A DNA stretch of 64,000 nucleotides from Cladochytrium replicatum (GCA_025526935.1 JAHLKD010000076.1:1-64000); one strand, 5' to 3'; counted from the stretch's first letter, positions 1 to 10,269 are shown. Program-made: numbers and translations. The notes: generated by a model from the letters alone, not told the origin.

Positions 1-221
1 CCAAGCAGTCCAAGTCCCTAGCGTTTCAAACACGAAAACCTTCGGTACCTTCGGTATGGGCTTTTTTCTAATCATTCTGTCATGAAACCCATCTCTATTT
101 TTGACAAGCAGGAAGTTTCAATTTTCAACGTGCCTGGGAGTTGGGAAACATAAAGTACTCAAAAAAGGTACCCCCGGCAGACTTAAGCCGTCCAAGGAGT
201 GGTTACTGACATGTTGACTTC

Positions 222-1426
222 ATGAATATGCGCAGGCTTCCTGTCGATCCAAGTTTGAGCACCTTGCACATAAACTTGCAGTCGGACAACGTCGTTCCAG
301 CGATACCCAGGCAGTGCTTGCAGCCCCGAGTACCTCTGTATGGAACATACTTTCAGTATGTCCCCCTATTAACTGTTTTTGCATTTACTCAGATTGATGT
401 TGTTACCCCGGAACTGACCCCTGCACAACGACTCTTCTTCAGTATCCCCTCGGCAACTGACCTATCTGTTGAGCGGCGAGATGCTCTTCTGAAGGATGTA
501 CGTGAGAGAACCCTGGAATTGCGCTTCCGGTCAAGCTGCAGGACCTCGCTTCTAGACCTACAGCCAGACAACCCAACACACACCTGAAACCACAACTCAC
601 AGCGGAAGAGGCGTATTTGCTCGACCTTAAGGAGGCAGAGGACTACATTGATGTCACGTCGCGGATGGGGGATCACCGACCGCTTGCGCCTCTTCAGGGT
701 GTCGACTGCACGGGCCGTAGATTGTTCTTTTGGGTTCCGAACGCTGTTTCTGCTCTGGCACCGGGAATCACCAGCACCGTTGAAAAGTTCGTGGAAAAAT
801 ATCCGCCTGTTAAGTCAGCAAAGGACAATCGGCATGTCAATTGGGATCTGCAACCCACTCACAACGGCGTTTACCACCTTGGTGTGTGGCAGCCAACGGG
901 AGGTGCCCCTGGAGGTGACATCGGTACCTCCGCTGAAACATTCCCCGGCAGCAGCGGAAAAACAGATGCGGTTGTTGAGTTCTTACGCCACCAACATATT
1001 CTTGACCTCGCTGAGACTGTCCAGGCATTATTCAGGCGCCTTGACCCAGATATGGCGGGGCGGTACAGTGCGGCGATGGGGAGGCTGAACCCTAGCGGCA
1101 AATTACTCTGGGACAACCATACGAACAAGACTTTTGCAATGCTTGTGGTTGTTCTCAATCAATGGATAGTCCGACACCGGGATCTCAAGGACATTCCAGA
1201 TGGTTGGTGTGCGATGGTGTGCTTTGGCAGATTCAAGGGTGGGAGGACCGTGCTTCCTGATCTCGGAGTTAAGATTCCTTTCAAGAGTGGTGACATTCTT
1301 TTCATCAGATCATGCGCCCTTGAACATATGCTGGAGAAGTGGGGAACTAGCCCACGCGAATTCCGGGTGTGCCTTGTATTCAAAATGCACAAAGGTGTCT
1401 TTTTAAACACAGAAGAAAACACTTAG
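222..1426 (+). CDS. TET/JBP-like 2OG-Fe(II) oxygenase, probably frameshifted or spliced near 540-590
   Basis: The strong part is an open frame from about 542 to the TAG at 1424-1426. Numbering from the TTG at 617, it shows the double-stranded beta-helix signature: HRD (H187, D189) as the HxD metal pair, a second glycine-rich strand (FGRFKGGRTVLPDLG), PFKSGDILFIRS, a distal H237 in LEHML, and R250 in REFRVCLVF as the likely 2-oxoglutarate arginine. This order and spacing match the fungal TET/JBP-like family, which oxidises 5-methylcytosine in characterised members and is known to expand with transposons in fungi. The N-terminal ORF 222-587 is in another frame, so an intron or a frameshift lies around 540-590. 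No clean ATG joins the two parts. It converges tail to tail with the helicase pseudogene. Whether it is still functional is unknown; the family call is fairly sure, the gene model is not. Confidence 0.62.
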
Positions 1427-1586
1427 TTGTGGAGGCAGTTAAATATCGTGGACAATTTGCTTGGTCATTAAATACAGCTGTCTATATCTAACCTGATCCT
1501 CCTCTATTCTAAGCTTGTTATTGACATAGATCGCCACAGGGTAAATTACGATTTTGTTGAAATTCTACATTGCCACAGATAACAAT

Positions 1587-4500
1587 CTAACAGCCCTCCT
1601 CTGAAAGAAGTATATCGAACACCAGAACAAGTGCCCGACATATATTCCCACCAGCTATGTTGCACTTGTTGCTAAAATCGTGAATACTGTAGGTCTGGAT
1701 ACCCCACTCAACCCAACTGTCTAACTGCCTCAAAGCATCTACTACCTCTTGACTCCTATATCTCCGCTTCAGCCAGGACGAAACGTCATTACTCTTGGCG
1801 CTTTCGTAGTGGAGACGACAATAGCAGTGAAGAGCGGCTCGTTTATTGTCCGTGGTGCAGAACGGTTCGTTTGAGGAATGATGCTGTTGTGTCCGCCGCA
1901 GGAGACAGTAGATGCATAACTGGTTAGGTCGGAATTTTGCGAAGTTGTCTAACGCCTTCTTTGCAGCACAGTCAGACCGACGATGTCCCGGTTCTCCGCA
2001 GACCCAGCAACGATGGTCACGCCGTGTTGCTGAGGAACTTGCAACAGTCTGCACCGCATTCTGGCAACCACAGGGGAAACCTTGGAAAGTCTCACACACA
2101 ATACACCTACTATGGTTGAAGATGCTATGGTATAGAGCTGTGAAGTCTCTCTTAAGGTGTGGGATGACTGAAGCTGTGGAGACAGCAGGTAATGGGTTTG
2201 CAGATGGCCGAAAGACCTTAGGGTGTGGATTTTGCTGTGACAGTGACAAACCCATATCTACCTGGAAATCATTAGGTTTGTGTTCTGTAGTAAAGGTCCT
2301 CCACTTTGACTGGGTGCTCCCAACATCCGCTGGAAGCCACTGAACTGAACCATCCTCCGGGTGTGACCAAGACCAATCTGACTTAACAGAGGAGTGCTGA
2401 AGCAACTACTTGAAAGATGATCAGGCGAAGTATAACATACATGTCAAAACGGGGATCCAAACCTTTGGCCTTTTCAGAGACAGACCAGATGGATTCTCTT
2501 CATAATCCATCTGGTTCTTCATGGTGTATGAGCTAGAAGATGGACTCTCTTCATAATCCTTCTGGTTCTTCAAGGTGTATGAGCTGGAAGATGACCGTTG
2601 TTTGCCAAAATGATGGCCCGAGAATGAGTCTGAGTGCAAATTTTGCCAATAACCCTTAGTGGTTAACTTATTGTCTTTTCAACTAACACTTACCTGGAGA
2701 TATGTGCCCCCTATTAGGTATGGGTTTGATCAGGAAGGGTCTTTCGTGATAAGTCCCTAAAGGCTGCGTTGCACCAGGAGGCCCATATAGTGGAGTAGGT
2801 GAGTCCCAGTAGTTTGGAGTTTGTGTCCTGATGATCCTCGGAGTTTCTGGAACGCGCGATACGTCCGATTGCGTAGAGGTGGTTGTGGAGGATGTGCTGC
2901 TAAAGAGGGTACCGCTGTATTGCTGACCAGGTGGAGTCTCCTGTTGCTGCCCCAATTTTAGTTAAAGGTTGGACTGTCTGCCACAGTTTCCGCACAGCTT
3001 CGCACAGGAATTGCGACACTCGGGTGCATTGGGGTTTCCGTCCAAGAATGTGATCTTTGCTCTGCGCAAGCATGAACTGGTTTGCATGTACTCCAGTAGT
3101 GCAGCTCGGTCGGGAGATAGTTCTTCTTCGGTGCGTACATGCATAAACCCCTCATTCCGAATGAGGATCTCAATGCCAACTGAACCGTTTCTTGCAGCCC
3201 TCCCCCCCATCTGACTGAGCTCCATCATCCCAGAGCAACTGACAATAACTACAAGGCCAACGTCGTCCACATTCAGAGCTGCACCCAAACCACTGGTTGC
3301 TATCATCACCCTTGACATGTCCGCCATTGCAGCAATAGGGTCGCGCCCCTGATCTAGGCCTTCCCAGCCTAGCCATCGACACAGATCCACATTTCTGTCC
3401 AGTTCTGACATTTTCGATCCATGATGACAGCACGGGTGCATGTTTGTCGGAACTGCTTCTTTGGCGCTGGGTCCTCCCAGAAGCAAACTCTTGATCTGAG
3501 CCTGTTGTTCTTCGTTGGCAATATATATGATGGTGCGCTGGCATGTGGCCCGTACATACTCGCACACTTCCGCTAATGGCCAACTCTTAACAAAATATGC
3601 CAACTCGGGACGGTCGGTCGGAGACCTGCAAACGCTCAGCTCTCCACGGCCCAGGCCAACCTGTTGCTCGAATGCGGACTGGAGAACTACAGGCATGGTG
3701 GCTGTCATATACAAAAAGCGACAACTTCCGAGTGGTCGACTAGCATACTTTGACTTGTGTACAAATTCCCTGACGTTGGTCATGGCCTCACGGAAGTGAC
3801 GTTGGGTGAGGAGAATATGACATTCGTCCAGTATCACTGTCCCCAGCCTCCCGTTCTCCCATATTTGGACCAATTCTGTGGAAAGCAGGCCGGGATTGTC
3901 AAGTTGCTCTACTTGACATAGCAGTAGCCCCGGATGACCAGCTATTGCGTTCAGCTTGTTCTTGTGGGCTTTCACTTCACTCCACAGGTAACAAGGAATC
4001 CGCAGCTCTTCCAGTCGCTTTCTGATCTCCGCTGCAACAGCTCGTAGGGGAGATATCAGCACATGCAGAACTGCTGTGTTCAACGCTGCCAGGATGGCCG
4101 GTACCACGGTCTTTCCAGACCCAGTTGGTGACACCAGTAGAGTATGTTTTTCACTCTTGCAGATGGCCTCTCTGATGGAATCTGATCTGAAGTGTGCATA
4201 TCGGTTTCCAGTAAAAGTACGAAGTAGCTCCGTGGCTTGCAGAACAGTATTTGCCCTTGCTGCATCCTCCCCACTCGCTAGGAAATCTTCACGGAATGTG
4301 GCATGGACATTCACCGTCTCCAACACCTCCGACACAGTCAGGTCCCCAACACAGTCTCCGTCTCTGATACCTTTGCCGTATCTCTTACTGTCTCAGATAC
4401 ATTGGACCTGTCCCCTGATCGGAGAACTGCCTCTGGAGATGTCACTGCTGGGACCAGTTGCTCGTGTTCCTGATCTGCTATCCCGCAACGTTGGAACCAG

Positions 4501-4873
4501 TGCTCACATATCCTCAGCCGCTCCGCTGCAACTACATCCAGAAGCTGAGGGATGCTTGAACCTGTTCGGTTGTAGATTGCCTCTGCTGTGTGTGACGAAT
4601 GGCCCTCTCCAAGGTTCACCATGTCCCCTTTCCTTAGCAACGTGCTTACTTGTGCAGGCATTAGTCGGGAGTCAATCTGGGAAAAGTTGCTCGCAAATCT
4701 ACGGTACTCGGCATATGTCACGCGCACCCCAAGAATGCTCTGGAAAGTCTCTGTGAGGGTAGTAGACAAATCTGAACATTCCAATGTCCCGTTCTTTCCC
4801 AGGAACAAGGATCGCCTACATTCTTCGGGGAATGTCTTTTTCTGCACCCACTTGAATGTACTGAACAGCAACC
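1587..4873 (-). pseudogene. C-terminal part of OrsD/RecQ-type helicase gene: recombinase-like segment, helicase, zinc knuckle
   Basis: Reading leftwards. 4873-4338 encodes a segment ending LGVRVTYAEYRRF...GHSSHTAEAIY, reminiscent of a degenerate tyrosine-recombinase C-terminus. 4335-2962 encodes a superfamily 2 helicase: Walker A TGSGKT (residues 71-76), DECH box, TAT motif III, motif VI QMGGRAARNG, then a Cys cluster (CRNSCAKLCGNC) as in RecQ zinc regions. The frame continues past a stop (TAA, 2962-2964) into a Gln/Ser/Thr-rich tail. A GTAAGT donor at 2693 joins an acceptor before 2629, and the last exon (2405-1587) carries a CCHC zinc knuckle, CWVCGEPGHRRSDC. Helicases of this OrsD/RecQ type occur in fungal repeats and subtelomeres. 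Damage visible: a frame change at about 4337, the nonsense codon, and the LTR-bounded insertion upstream. The matching N-terminus lies at 7230-8097. Confidence 0.75.
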
Positions 4874-5350
4874 TGTTAAAAACTAGCATATCAGACTGTT
4901 TGCTATATGGGTTATCCTTTGGGTTGTCTTTTTTCTCTTTGACCTGAGAGTTTTTTTGTCAATCCCTCTTCATTCTTATTTATGGACTTGTATTTCATGT
5001 ATTTATATCCATGTTTGGCAGGTCCTGTGTGGAGTGATCTTGGCATTTAGTGGGGAATGTGGTGTGGCTTGGTCCTTTGAGTTGATGTGACCAATGTCTT
5101 TGACCACAGGTATGCCCACACGCACTGTTCACTTGAATATAGGAGTTGATGTGACCAATGTCTTTGACCACAGCATTCCCTGGTTGCCTGACCAGCTTGG
5201 GTGTAGTGTACAGCCTGTCGGAGTATTAGGCATATACACACCTGGGAGAACAGGTACTGGGCCAAGAGACGGAACCTGGAGCTGTTGTGCTAGCTACAGT
5301 ACAGCTAAAGACGCCCTACCGCTGCCAGGAGAAGCCCTTGGTTTTTAACA
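4874..5350 (+). repeat. Left 477 bp terminal repeat
   Basis: First copy of the TG...CA repeat. It has an internal duplication: the stretch GTTGATGTGACCAATGTC with its continuation through CTTTGACCACAG occurs at about 5085 and again at about 5142. No protein of known type is encoded; both strands contain only short open frames repeated identically in the right copy. Confidence 0.85.
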
Positions 5351-6752
5351 GGTGGTGGTTTCATCCAGGAACTATTACCTTCTTGTCTCAGTCGGTGTGG
5401 ACCGACACATGGAACTACAGATACGGAGGATTCTCAGGATCGATTCTCACCTCCTACGCGAACGGGTTTTGCTCCTTATGTATCTCGAGCATCCCTGGTG
5501 GTTTCAACCTTCTTTTTGCTCTGGGGACTCTGGCACACTTTTTTGAGAGGAATTCCGACAGACCATCGCTTTCCTCGCTTTCTGATGTTGCTATCTTTGC
5601 TCCTGAGCCTTTTGACCAACTTCACTACCTTTGGTCTGCTCCAGAGGTCTTCGATTTTTGATTTCGCCAATTCTTGTCTGATCGTCGCGAACAGTACCTC
5701 AGAAGAACCGTCTCATCAAGCCGGATTGATTGGTGCCCAGCTCGCGTCATTTGGCGGAGGATTCATGGAGCTACAGCATTTCGAAGCTTTCAGCTTTGAT
5801 CCGTCAGTTCTCGCTGGACCACGGCAAGTGCCTATCAAAACCATCGCCTACGCATTGCGAATCGATTCGTGTATTGCTCGCTTGGTTTCGTTGGCTGCCT
5901 GCAGAGTTATGGTGACATGTCTGTATGCATGCATCATGAACTTTTTTTCCTTCAACAACTCCATTGTTTCTTGAGATGGCACCTCCATTGCCTGTGGATG
6001 CATCGCGCGCAACGCGGATACATGAAGTTTGCTGGACTTTTCTGGCCTTGGAGATTGGGGTCTACTTCACGTTGACGAGTTTCCACCAAATTCGGGCATG
6101 TGGCGCAGCACGTGACGCGTTTTGTTTCCCACGGTTGTCTTTACATAGACATCACCTTGGTTTCTGGACACAGCATACCATGAAGAGGTTTCCTTTCGAT
6201 CTGTTACAGACCAACATGTGTCAACGGCTTTTGAAGAAACCACCTGCGCCAGTTGAATCTGGATTTTTTGTGTTATATACCCCTATCGTAGCTGGTGTTG
6301 CTAGTGCACAAGCTTCCACTCTTTTGTCTTTGGGTTTTGTCATGGAGGATCCCTGATTTTTGCATTCATCAGCTTGCACTCTCAGTTCCTTGACACTTAC
6401 CATTAGAACGTTGCTAGTTAGTCTCGTTCACCGCTTCTGCACTTGCATTGTTGTTTAGCTTTGCACCTGCGCTTTTGCTTGCGATTCCACCACACTGGGG
6501 TTTCGTATGTTATGGGCCCATTGTGGTCTACCTTGATCTTTGATCTAGAATGCCTGAAATGGTACGAGCAGAGTACTCTATCCCTTTGGTCCTTTCTAAA
6601 TTTCGAAGTCAGTCATATTGGATTGGGGGTTGTGTAAGTTTAGTTGTGAACTCCACACACATTCCTTCTGTTTCTCTATCGTATGTTTTCTTTTTTGTCT
6701 TTTTTGACGAGCGATACACGGTGACCCAGTGTATCGTCTTCGAGGCGGCATC
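5351..6752. other. Internal region of the repeat-bounded element, no recognisable gene
   Basis: The 1402 bp between the repeats is T-rich on the plus strand. It carries only short open frames on both strands (longest about 158 codons at 5498-5974, hydrophobic, no family recognised). The right end before the repeat (GAGGCGGCATC) is a poor polypurine tract. I also tested the idea that it is the missing middle of the helicase gene read on the minus strand; stops occur every 25-40 codons and no OrsD-like motif appeared. Confidence 0.5.
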
Positions 6753-7229
6753 TGTTAAAAACTAGCATATCAGACTGTTTGCTATATGGGTTATCCTTTG
6801 GGTTGTCTTTTTTCTCTTTGACCTGAGAGTTTTTTTGTCAATCCCTCTTCATTCTTATTTATGGACTTGTATTTCATGTATTTATATCCATGTTTGGCAG
6901 GTCCTGTGTGGAGTGATCTTGGCATTTAGTGGGGAATGTGGTGTGGCTTGGTCCTTTGAGTTGATGTGACCAATGTCTTTGACCACAGGTATGCCCACAC
7001 GCACTGTTCACTTGAATATAGGAGTTGATGTGACCAATGTCTTTGACCACAGCATTCCCTGGTTGCCTGACCAGCTTGGGTGTAGTGTACAGCCTGTCGG
7101 AGTATTAGGCATATACACACCTGGGAGAACAGGTACTGGGCCAAGAGACGGAACCTGGAGCTGTTGTGCTAGCTACAGTACAGCTAAAGACGCCCTACCG
7201 CTGCCAGGAGAAGCCCTTGGTTTTTAACA
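6753..7229 (+). repeat. Right 477 bp terminal repeat
   Basis: Second copy, offset exactly 1879 bp from the first and identical wherever I compared it, including the internal duplicated GTTGATGTGACC stretch. Confidence 0.85.
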
Positions 7230-8097
7230 GGTACCTCTTGCTGCTGGATTGGACTTGCAACAATGCTTTTGAAAGGTAGATAAGGTGCCACACACATAGC
7301 CGCAGCCTCGGCACTGAAAACCATCCTGTACACAGACTCCTGGGATTGGGGTAAATGAGGCAAGCTTGTTGTTGTCTCTGTCTATACGCTCCAGAATGAC
7401 CTTGTTGTTCCACAGCGGTGTAAGCTGGTTAACCACGTTTAGATTCAAAAGTGCTCTTGAAGCAATCAGGCGGGTGCTCCTGTCGACCTGACTGTGGTAC
7501 TTTTGGACATAGGCCCCGCATGAAGACGCGTCCACGAGAATGCCACAGCTGATACAAACCAGCACACCAAACTCTTCTGCTATGAAGAAATCCAAGGCTA
7601 TGCCTGGAGGATAGGAAATGATAGAGGTGAGATGCTTTCAGCAGTCCTGATGAAGGAAGCTTACGCCTAAGGTTTCCTGTAGCTATGGCGCTCTGAATCA
7701 GAGGGTTGTTCACAGGGTTCTCATTGTGAAGGGGTGCTACACGTACGTTGGCGAGGTCCTCTTCGTAACTGTCATTGTTGAGGCTGTTCTTATCTCTCTT
7801 GACAGTGCCTTGCAGAATGCGAAGAACCATGTCAACCCCTTCTTGGCCAGCAGCCGGGAGGCCCGCAACCTCGAACGCGTCGCGTAGGAACTCCTCTGTA
7901 TGAACTCTAGGATTGGTGCCCAACCCTTCCTTGGCGGGATGGGAAGCTCGACAATGCTTCCTCAAAGCATCTCTCTCCTTGTATTCCCTGTGGTCCTTGC
8001 CAGTGCAAAGCGTGCACACGAGCATGCCATCTTCCCTGGTGATCCACTCCATCCTGGGTTCCTTGATGCGGTTGCTCAGCTGGTCTAACATGGACAT
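7230..8097 (-). pseudogene. N-terminal OrsD-like (formerly DUF3505) zinc-finger part of the helicase gene, truncated by the insertion
   Basis: Exon 1 runs 8097-7665 from ATG, then a GTAAGC...CAG intron, then exon 2 from 7603 to the insertion junction at 7230. Exon 1 has a C2H2-like finger (LVCTLCTG...ALRKHCRASH). Exon 2 has the typical second module: LVCISCGILVD, then PIPGVCVQDGFQCRGCGYV and LSTFQKHCC. This two-part cysteine/histidine layout is the OrsD/DUF3505 architecture found at the N-terminus of fungal RecQ-type helicase proteins. The frame runs straight into the terminal repeat and stops. The several hundred residues expected between OrsD and the recombinase-like segment are absent from the window, so the gene cannot make a complete protein. 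Confidence 0.7.
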
Positions 8098-8434
8098 GAT
8101 CGAGATTGGCCCGGCTACTCAAAAAACATGAGCCCTTTAGTGAGAAAGGTCGAGATTGGGTATGTTCACATGTAGTGAGAAGCTCACCAGGGGCAGATTT
8201 AGGAGTGGTTTCAGTGATACCTGGTTGAACAAACTCATTGCAGTCCATTGCAGAAACATCACTGCTGCTAGATTGCATCTAACGGTAGGACCATGAGCAC
8301 CTAGTATATACTGTACCGTGTGAGAGCATACTTCAGATTGTTGACTAGCTTTGACGAGAGTGGAAGTTGCACTAATAGCAGCGGTAGAAGCTGTGGTATG
8401 GCCGGAGAGGAAGTTGAGATCCACTATCTATAGC
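8098..8434. other. 5' flank of the helicase gene, no gene recognised
   Basis: Only short open frames lie in this stretch. It presumably holds the promoter of the minus-strand helicase gene; I see no clear TATA box or other site I can defend. Confidence 0.4.
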
Positions 8435-9289
8435 AGGAAGACCCTGTGGCCAGGTCTTGCCCTGATAACCCCCGGGGTGGCAGAGAAGCTTGTTATCAAG
8501 GTGTATGGTTGGTGGAGATTTTGGACAAACAAATACAAAGAATCAGTTCTCTACACCAGTAGCATGCTCTAGCCCACGAAATCAAAGGAGTCTCTCCCAA
8601 CAGCATCATCGCCTAACCCATGAAATGAAAAGACTTAGTGAAAAATCCACCTACAAGAGAGATTGAGATAGCATGAATTACAGTTGAAGCAGAATAAATT
8701 GCATCTGGAAGGTCCGTCCATGGTTAATAAAAATGGGTTGGACGGTCCATCCGCGCCTAATAAAAACGCGTTGGACGGTCCGTCCGCGCCTAATAAAAAC
8801 GCGTTGGACGGTCCGTCCGTGGCTAATAAATTCGAGGTGGACGGTCCGTCCGCATTTAATAAATTTGCGTCAGACGGTCCGTCCGAATGTTATTAACATT
8901 CCGGCTTGGAATAACTGTTAGGAAGACCCTGTGGTCAGGTCTTGCCCTCTAGTTTCCTAAAAAGGATATCTCCTGTTGTCGCTGAGAAGCTTGTTATCAA
9001 GGTGTAAGGTTGGTGGAGATTTTGGACAATCAAAATACAAAGAATCAGTTCTCTACTCCAGTACCATGCTCTTGCCCACGAAATCAAAGGACTCTCGCCC
9101 AACAGCAGCATCGCTCGGCCCATGAAATGAAAAGACTTAGTGAAAAAACCGGCTACAAGAGAGATTGAGGTAGCATGAATTACAGTTGAAGCAGAATAAA
9201 TTGCATCTGGAAGGTCCGTCCATGGTTAATAAAAACGCACTGGACGGTCCGTCTGTGGCTAATAAATTCGAGGTGGACGGTCTGTCCGC
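8435..9289. repeat. Tandem duplication of a 485 bp unit ending in a 33 bp minisatellite
   Basis: AGGAAGACCCTGTGG begins at 8435 and again at 8920. The two units stay alignable (indels and perhaps 10% substitutions by eye) through AGAAGCTTGTTATCAAGG, CAGTTCTCTAC and ATGAAATGAAAAGACTTAG, up to a minisatellite in each (8711-8888 and 9213-9287). Each start contains an inverted AAGACC/GGTCTT pair that could form a hairpin. The block abuts the 5' side of the OrsD/RecQ gene. Confidence 0.85.
8711..8888. repeat. 33 bp minisatellite, six units, core GGTCCGTCC
   Basis: The core GGTCCGTCC (one GGTCCATCC) occurs at 8711, 8744, 8777, 8810, 8843 and 8876, exactly 33 bp apart. Units are CpG-rich (GGACGGTCCGTCC, GCGCC, AACGCG) with an A/T-rich TAATAAA spacer. 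Because 33 is divisible by 3 the array can be read as an 11-residue repeat (DGPSAPNKNAL), but nothing else suggests it is translated. A three-unit copy lies at 9213, 9246 and 9279. Confidence 0.9.
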
Positions 9290-9336
9290 ATTTATCTTTT
9301 GGTCATTATGTTAGCAGAACACAAACTCTAGGCCTC

Positions 9337-9555
9337 ACTTAACAAGAAAAGAAGAATTAATTCGGATCGGCCTGGTAAATTTATTGAATATAAAGTGCTC
9401 TCCTTTCATCAAAAGGTTAAGGGAATCAGGTATTCGAAGGTTGAAACTTAACAAGAAAAGAACAATTAATGCGGATAGGCGCTGGTAAATTTATTGAATA
9501 TAAAGTGCTCTCCTTTCATCAAAAGGTTAAGGGGATAAGGTATTTGAAGATTAAC
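9337..9555. repeat. 109 bp tandem repeat, two copies
   Basis: ACTTAACAAGAAAAGAA starts at 9337 and 9446. Both copies continue through GGTAAATTTATTGAATATAA and CTCTCCTTTCATCAAAAGG with a few substitutions. It ends just 3' of the tRNA-Ser gene. No coding potential is seen. Confidence 0.85.
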
Positions 9556-9568
9556 AAAAACAATCACT

Positions 9569-9650
9569 CGTCGGCGCTAGGACTTGAACCTAGGCGGGGA
9601 AACCCCATGTGATTTCTAGTCACACTCCTTAACCACTCGGACACACCGAC
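9569..9650 (-). tRNA. tRNA-Ser(AGA), copy 1
   Basis: 82 nt. It folds as a class II tRNA: acceptor GTCGGTG/CGCCGAC, D arm TCCGAGTGGTTAAGGA, anticodon stem TGTGA/TCACA with loop CTAGAAA (anticodon AGA), long variable arm GGGGTTTCCCC, T arm with GGTTCAAGTCC, no encoded CCA. A T5 run follows within 15 bp downstream. It is identical to the copies at 53636 and 56740. A SINE starts 8 bp upstream of its 5' end. Confidence 0.96.
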
Positions 9651-9658
9651 TTGCTTAG

Positions 9659-9958
9659 GACCTCATAGTGGCTCAGTCGGTACGAATGCGACTTTTCGAA
9701 GCTAAACTCCGCGGTTCGAATCCTATAGGGGACTGGATTCGAATTTCCTACGAAATATATCTCTCGCAATATCGTGTCACGTGCAAGTACCGCGCCACAC
9801 CTCCTTCGATTCGCCATTGCCTTCGCTCCTCTTTCCTACGGCTCGCACGGCTCCCCAAGTACTGAAGATTCCAAATCTTGGTTGAAGTACACGTGGGTGA
9901 CATGTACTGATTAAGCATTGTCAATACATGTTATAACATTCAAAAAAAAAAAAAAAAA
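9659..9958 (+). mobile_element. tRNA-derived SINE, copy 1
   Basis: About 300 bp. The head is tRNA-like, with pol III box A TGGCTCAGTCGG and box B GGTTCGAATCC and a partly pairing acceptor (CCTCATA/TATAGGG). An unrelated body follows. The last ~110 bp resemble the local LINE tail: CCTACGGCTCGCACGGCTCC, then GGGTGACATGTA and ATAACATTC before A17. It begins 8 bp upstream of the tRNA-Ser 5' end, oriented away from it. TTAG flanks its 5' end and recurs after the poly(A) of the next copy (10270-10273). Confidence 0.9.
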
Positions 9959-9959
9959 G

Positions 9960-10269
9960 GACCTCATAGTGGCTCAGTCGGTACGAATGCGACTTTTCGA
10001 AGCTAAACTCCGCGGTTCGAATCCTATAGGGGACTGGATTCGAATTTCCTACGAAATATATCTCTCGCAATATCGTGTCACGTGCAAGTACCGCGCCACA
10101 CCTCCTTCGATTCGCCATTGCCTTCGCTCCTCTTTCCTACGGCTCGCACGGCTCCCCAAGTACTGAAGATTCCAAATCTTGGTTGAAGTACACGTGGGTG
10201 ACATGTACTGATTAAGCATTGTCAATACATGTTATAACATTCAAAAAAAAAAAAAAAAAAAAAAAAAAA
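9960..10269 (+). mobile_element. tRNA-derived SINE, copy 2
   Basis: Head-to-tail duplicate of the neighbouring SINE at 301 bp offset, matching essentially base for base apart from a longer poly(A) (10243-10269). It starts directly after the poly(A) of copy 1, as expected when the newer element inserts between the tRNA and an older one. Confidence 0.9.

Larger units (their letters stand above)
4874..7229 (+). mobile_element. Non-autonomous element with 477 bp terminal direct repeats (LARD/TRIM-like LTR element)
   Basis: Two apparently identical 477 bp direct repeats (4874-5350 and 6753-7229) start TGTTAAAAAC and end GTTTTTAACA, a perfect 10 bp inverted terminus of the TG...CA type, extended to 13 bp in the outer flanks (ACC...GGT). 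They enclose 1402 bp without a recognisable gag, protease, RT or integrase. TGGTGG begins two bases after the left repeat, compatible with a tRNA primer site and a plus-strand orientation. The pair interrupts the helicase gene. No target-site duplication is visible (CAACC left, GGTAC right), and the flanking gene pieces do not join into one frame, so host DNA has probably been lost. Identical repeats imply a recent event. Alternative: two separate copies of a 477 bp inverted-terminus element. Confidence 0.6.

Noticed and set aside
4076-4756. 226-codon plus-strand frame opposite the helicase
   Set aside because: It is the reverse complement of the helicase and recombinase-like frames, which show clear motifs on the minus strand.
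5047-5348. Small genes inside the 477 bp repeats (both strands)
   Set aside because: Identical short frames occur in both repeat copies and resemble no protein; they follow from repeat identity.
4874-7229. Helicase gene intron bounded by the terminal repeats (CAG|G at the repeat edge, GTACCT at the other)
   Set aside because: The phases do not match, and the protein pieces on each side are not adjacent parts of the family, so splicing would not restore the gene.
8684-8921. A 70-codon frame made of GPSAPNKNALD repeats as a small structural protein gene
   Set aside because: It lies entirely in the 33 bp minisatellite; the duplicate block at 9213 breaks the frame and other frames are open too. 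Treated as a DNA repeat.
8711-9287. CRISPR-like array
   Set aside because: Units are contiguous 33 bp tandem repeats with no unique spacers, in a eukaryotic genome.
9660-9740. A second tRNA gene next to tRNA-Ser (box A and box B present)
   Set aside because: The anticodon and T stems do not pair properly, it is followed by a SINE body and poly(A), and it is repeated three times with the same tail. It is the SINE head.
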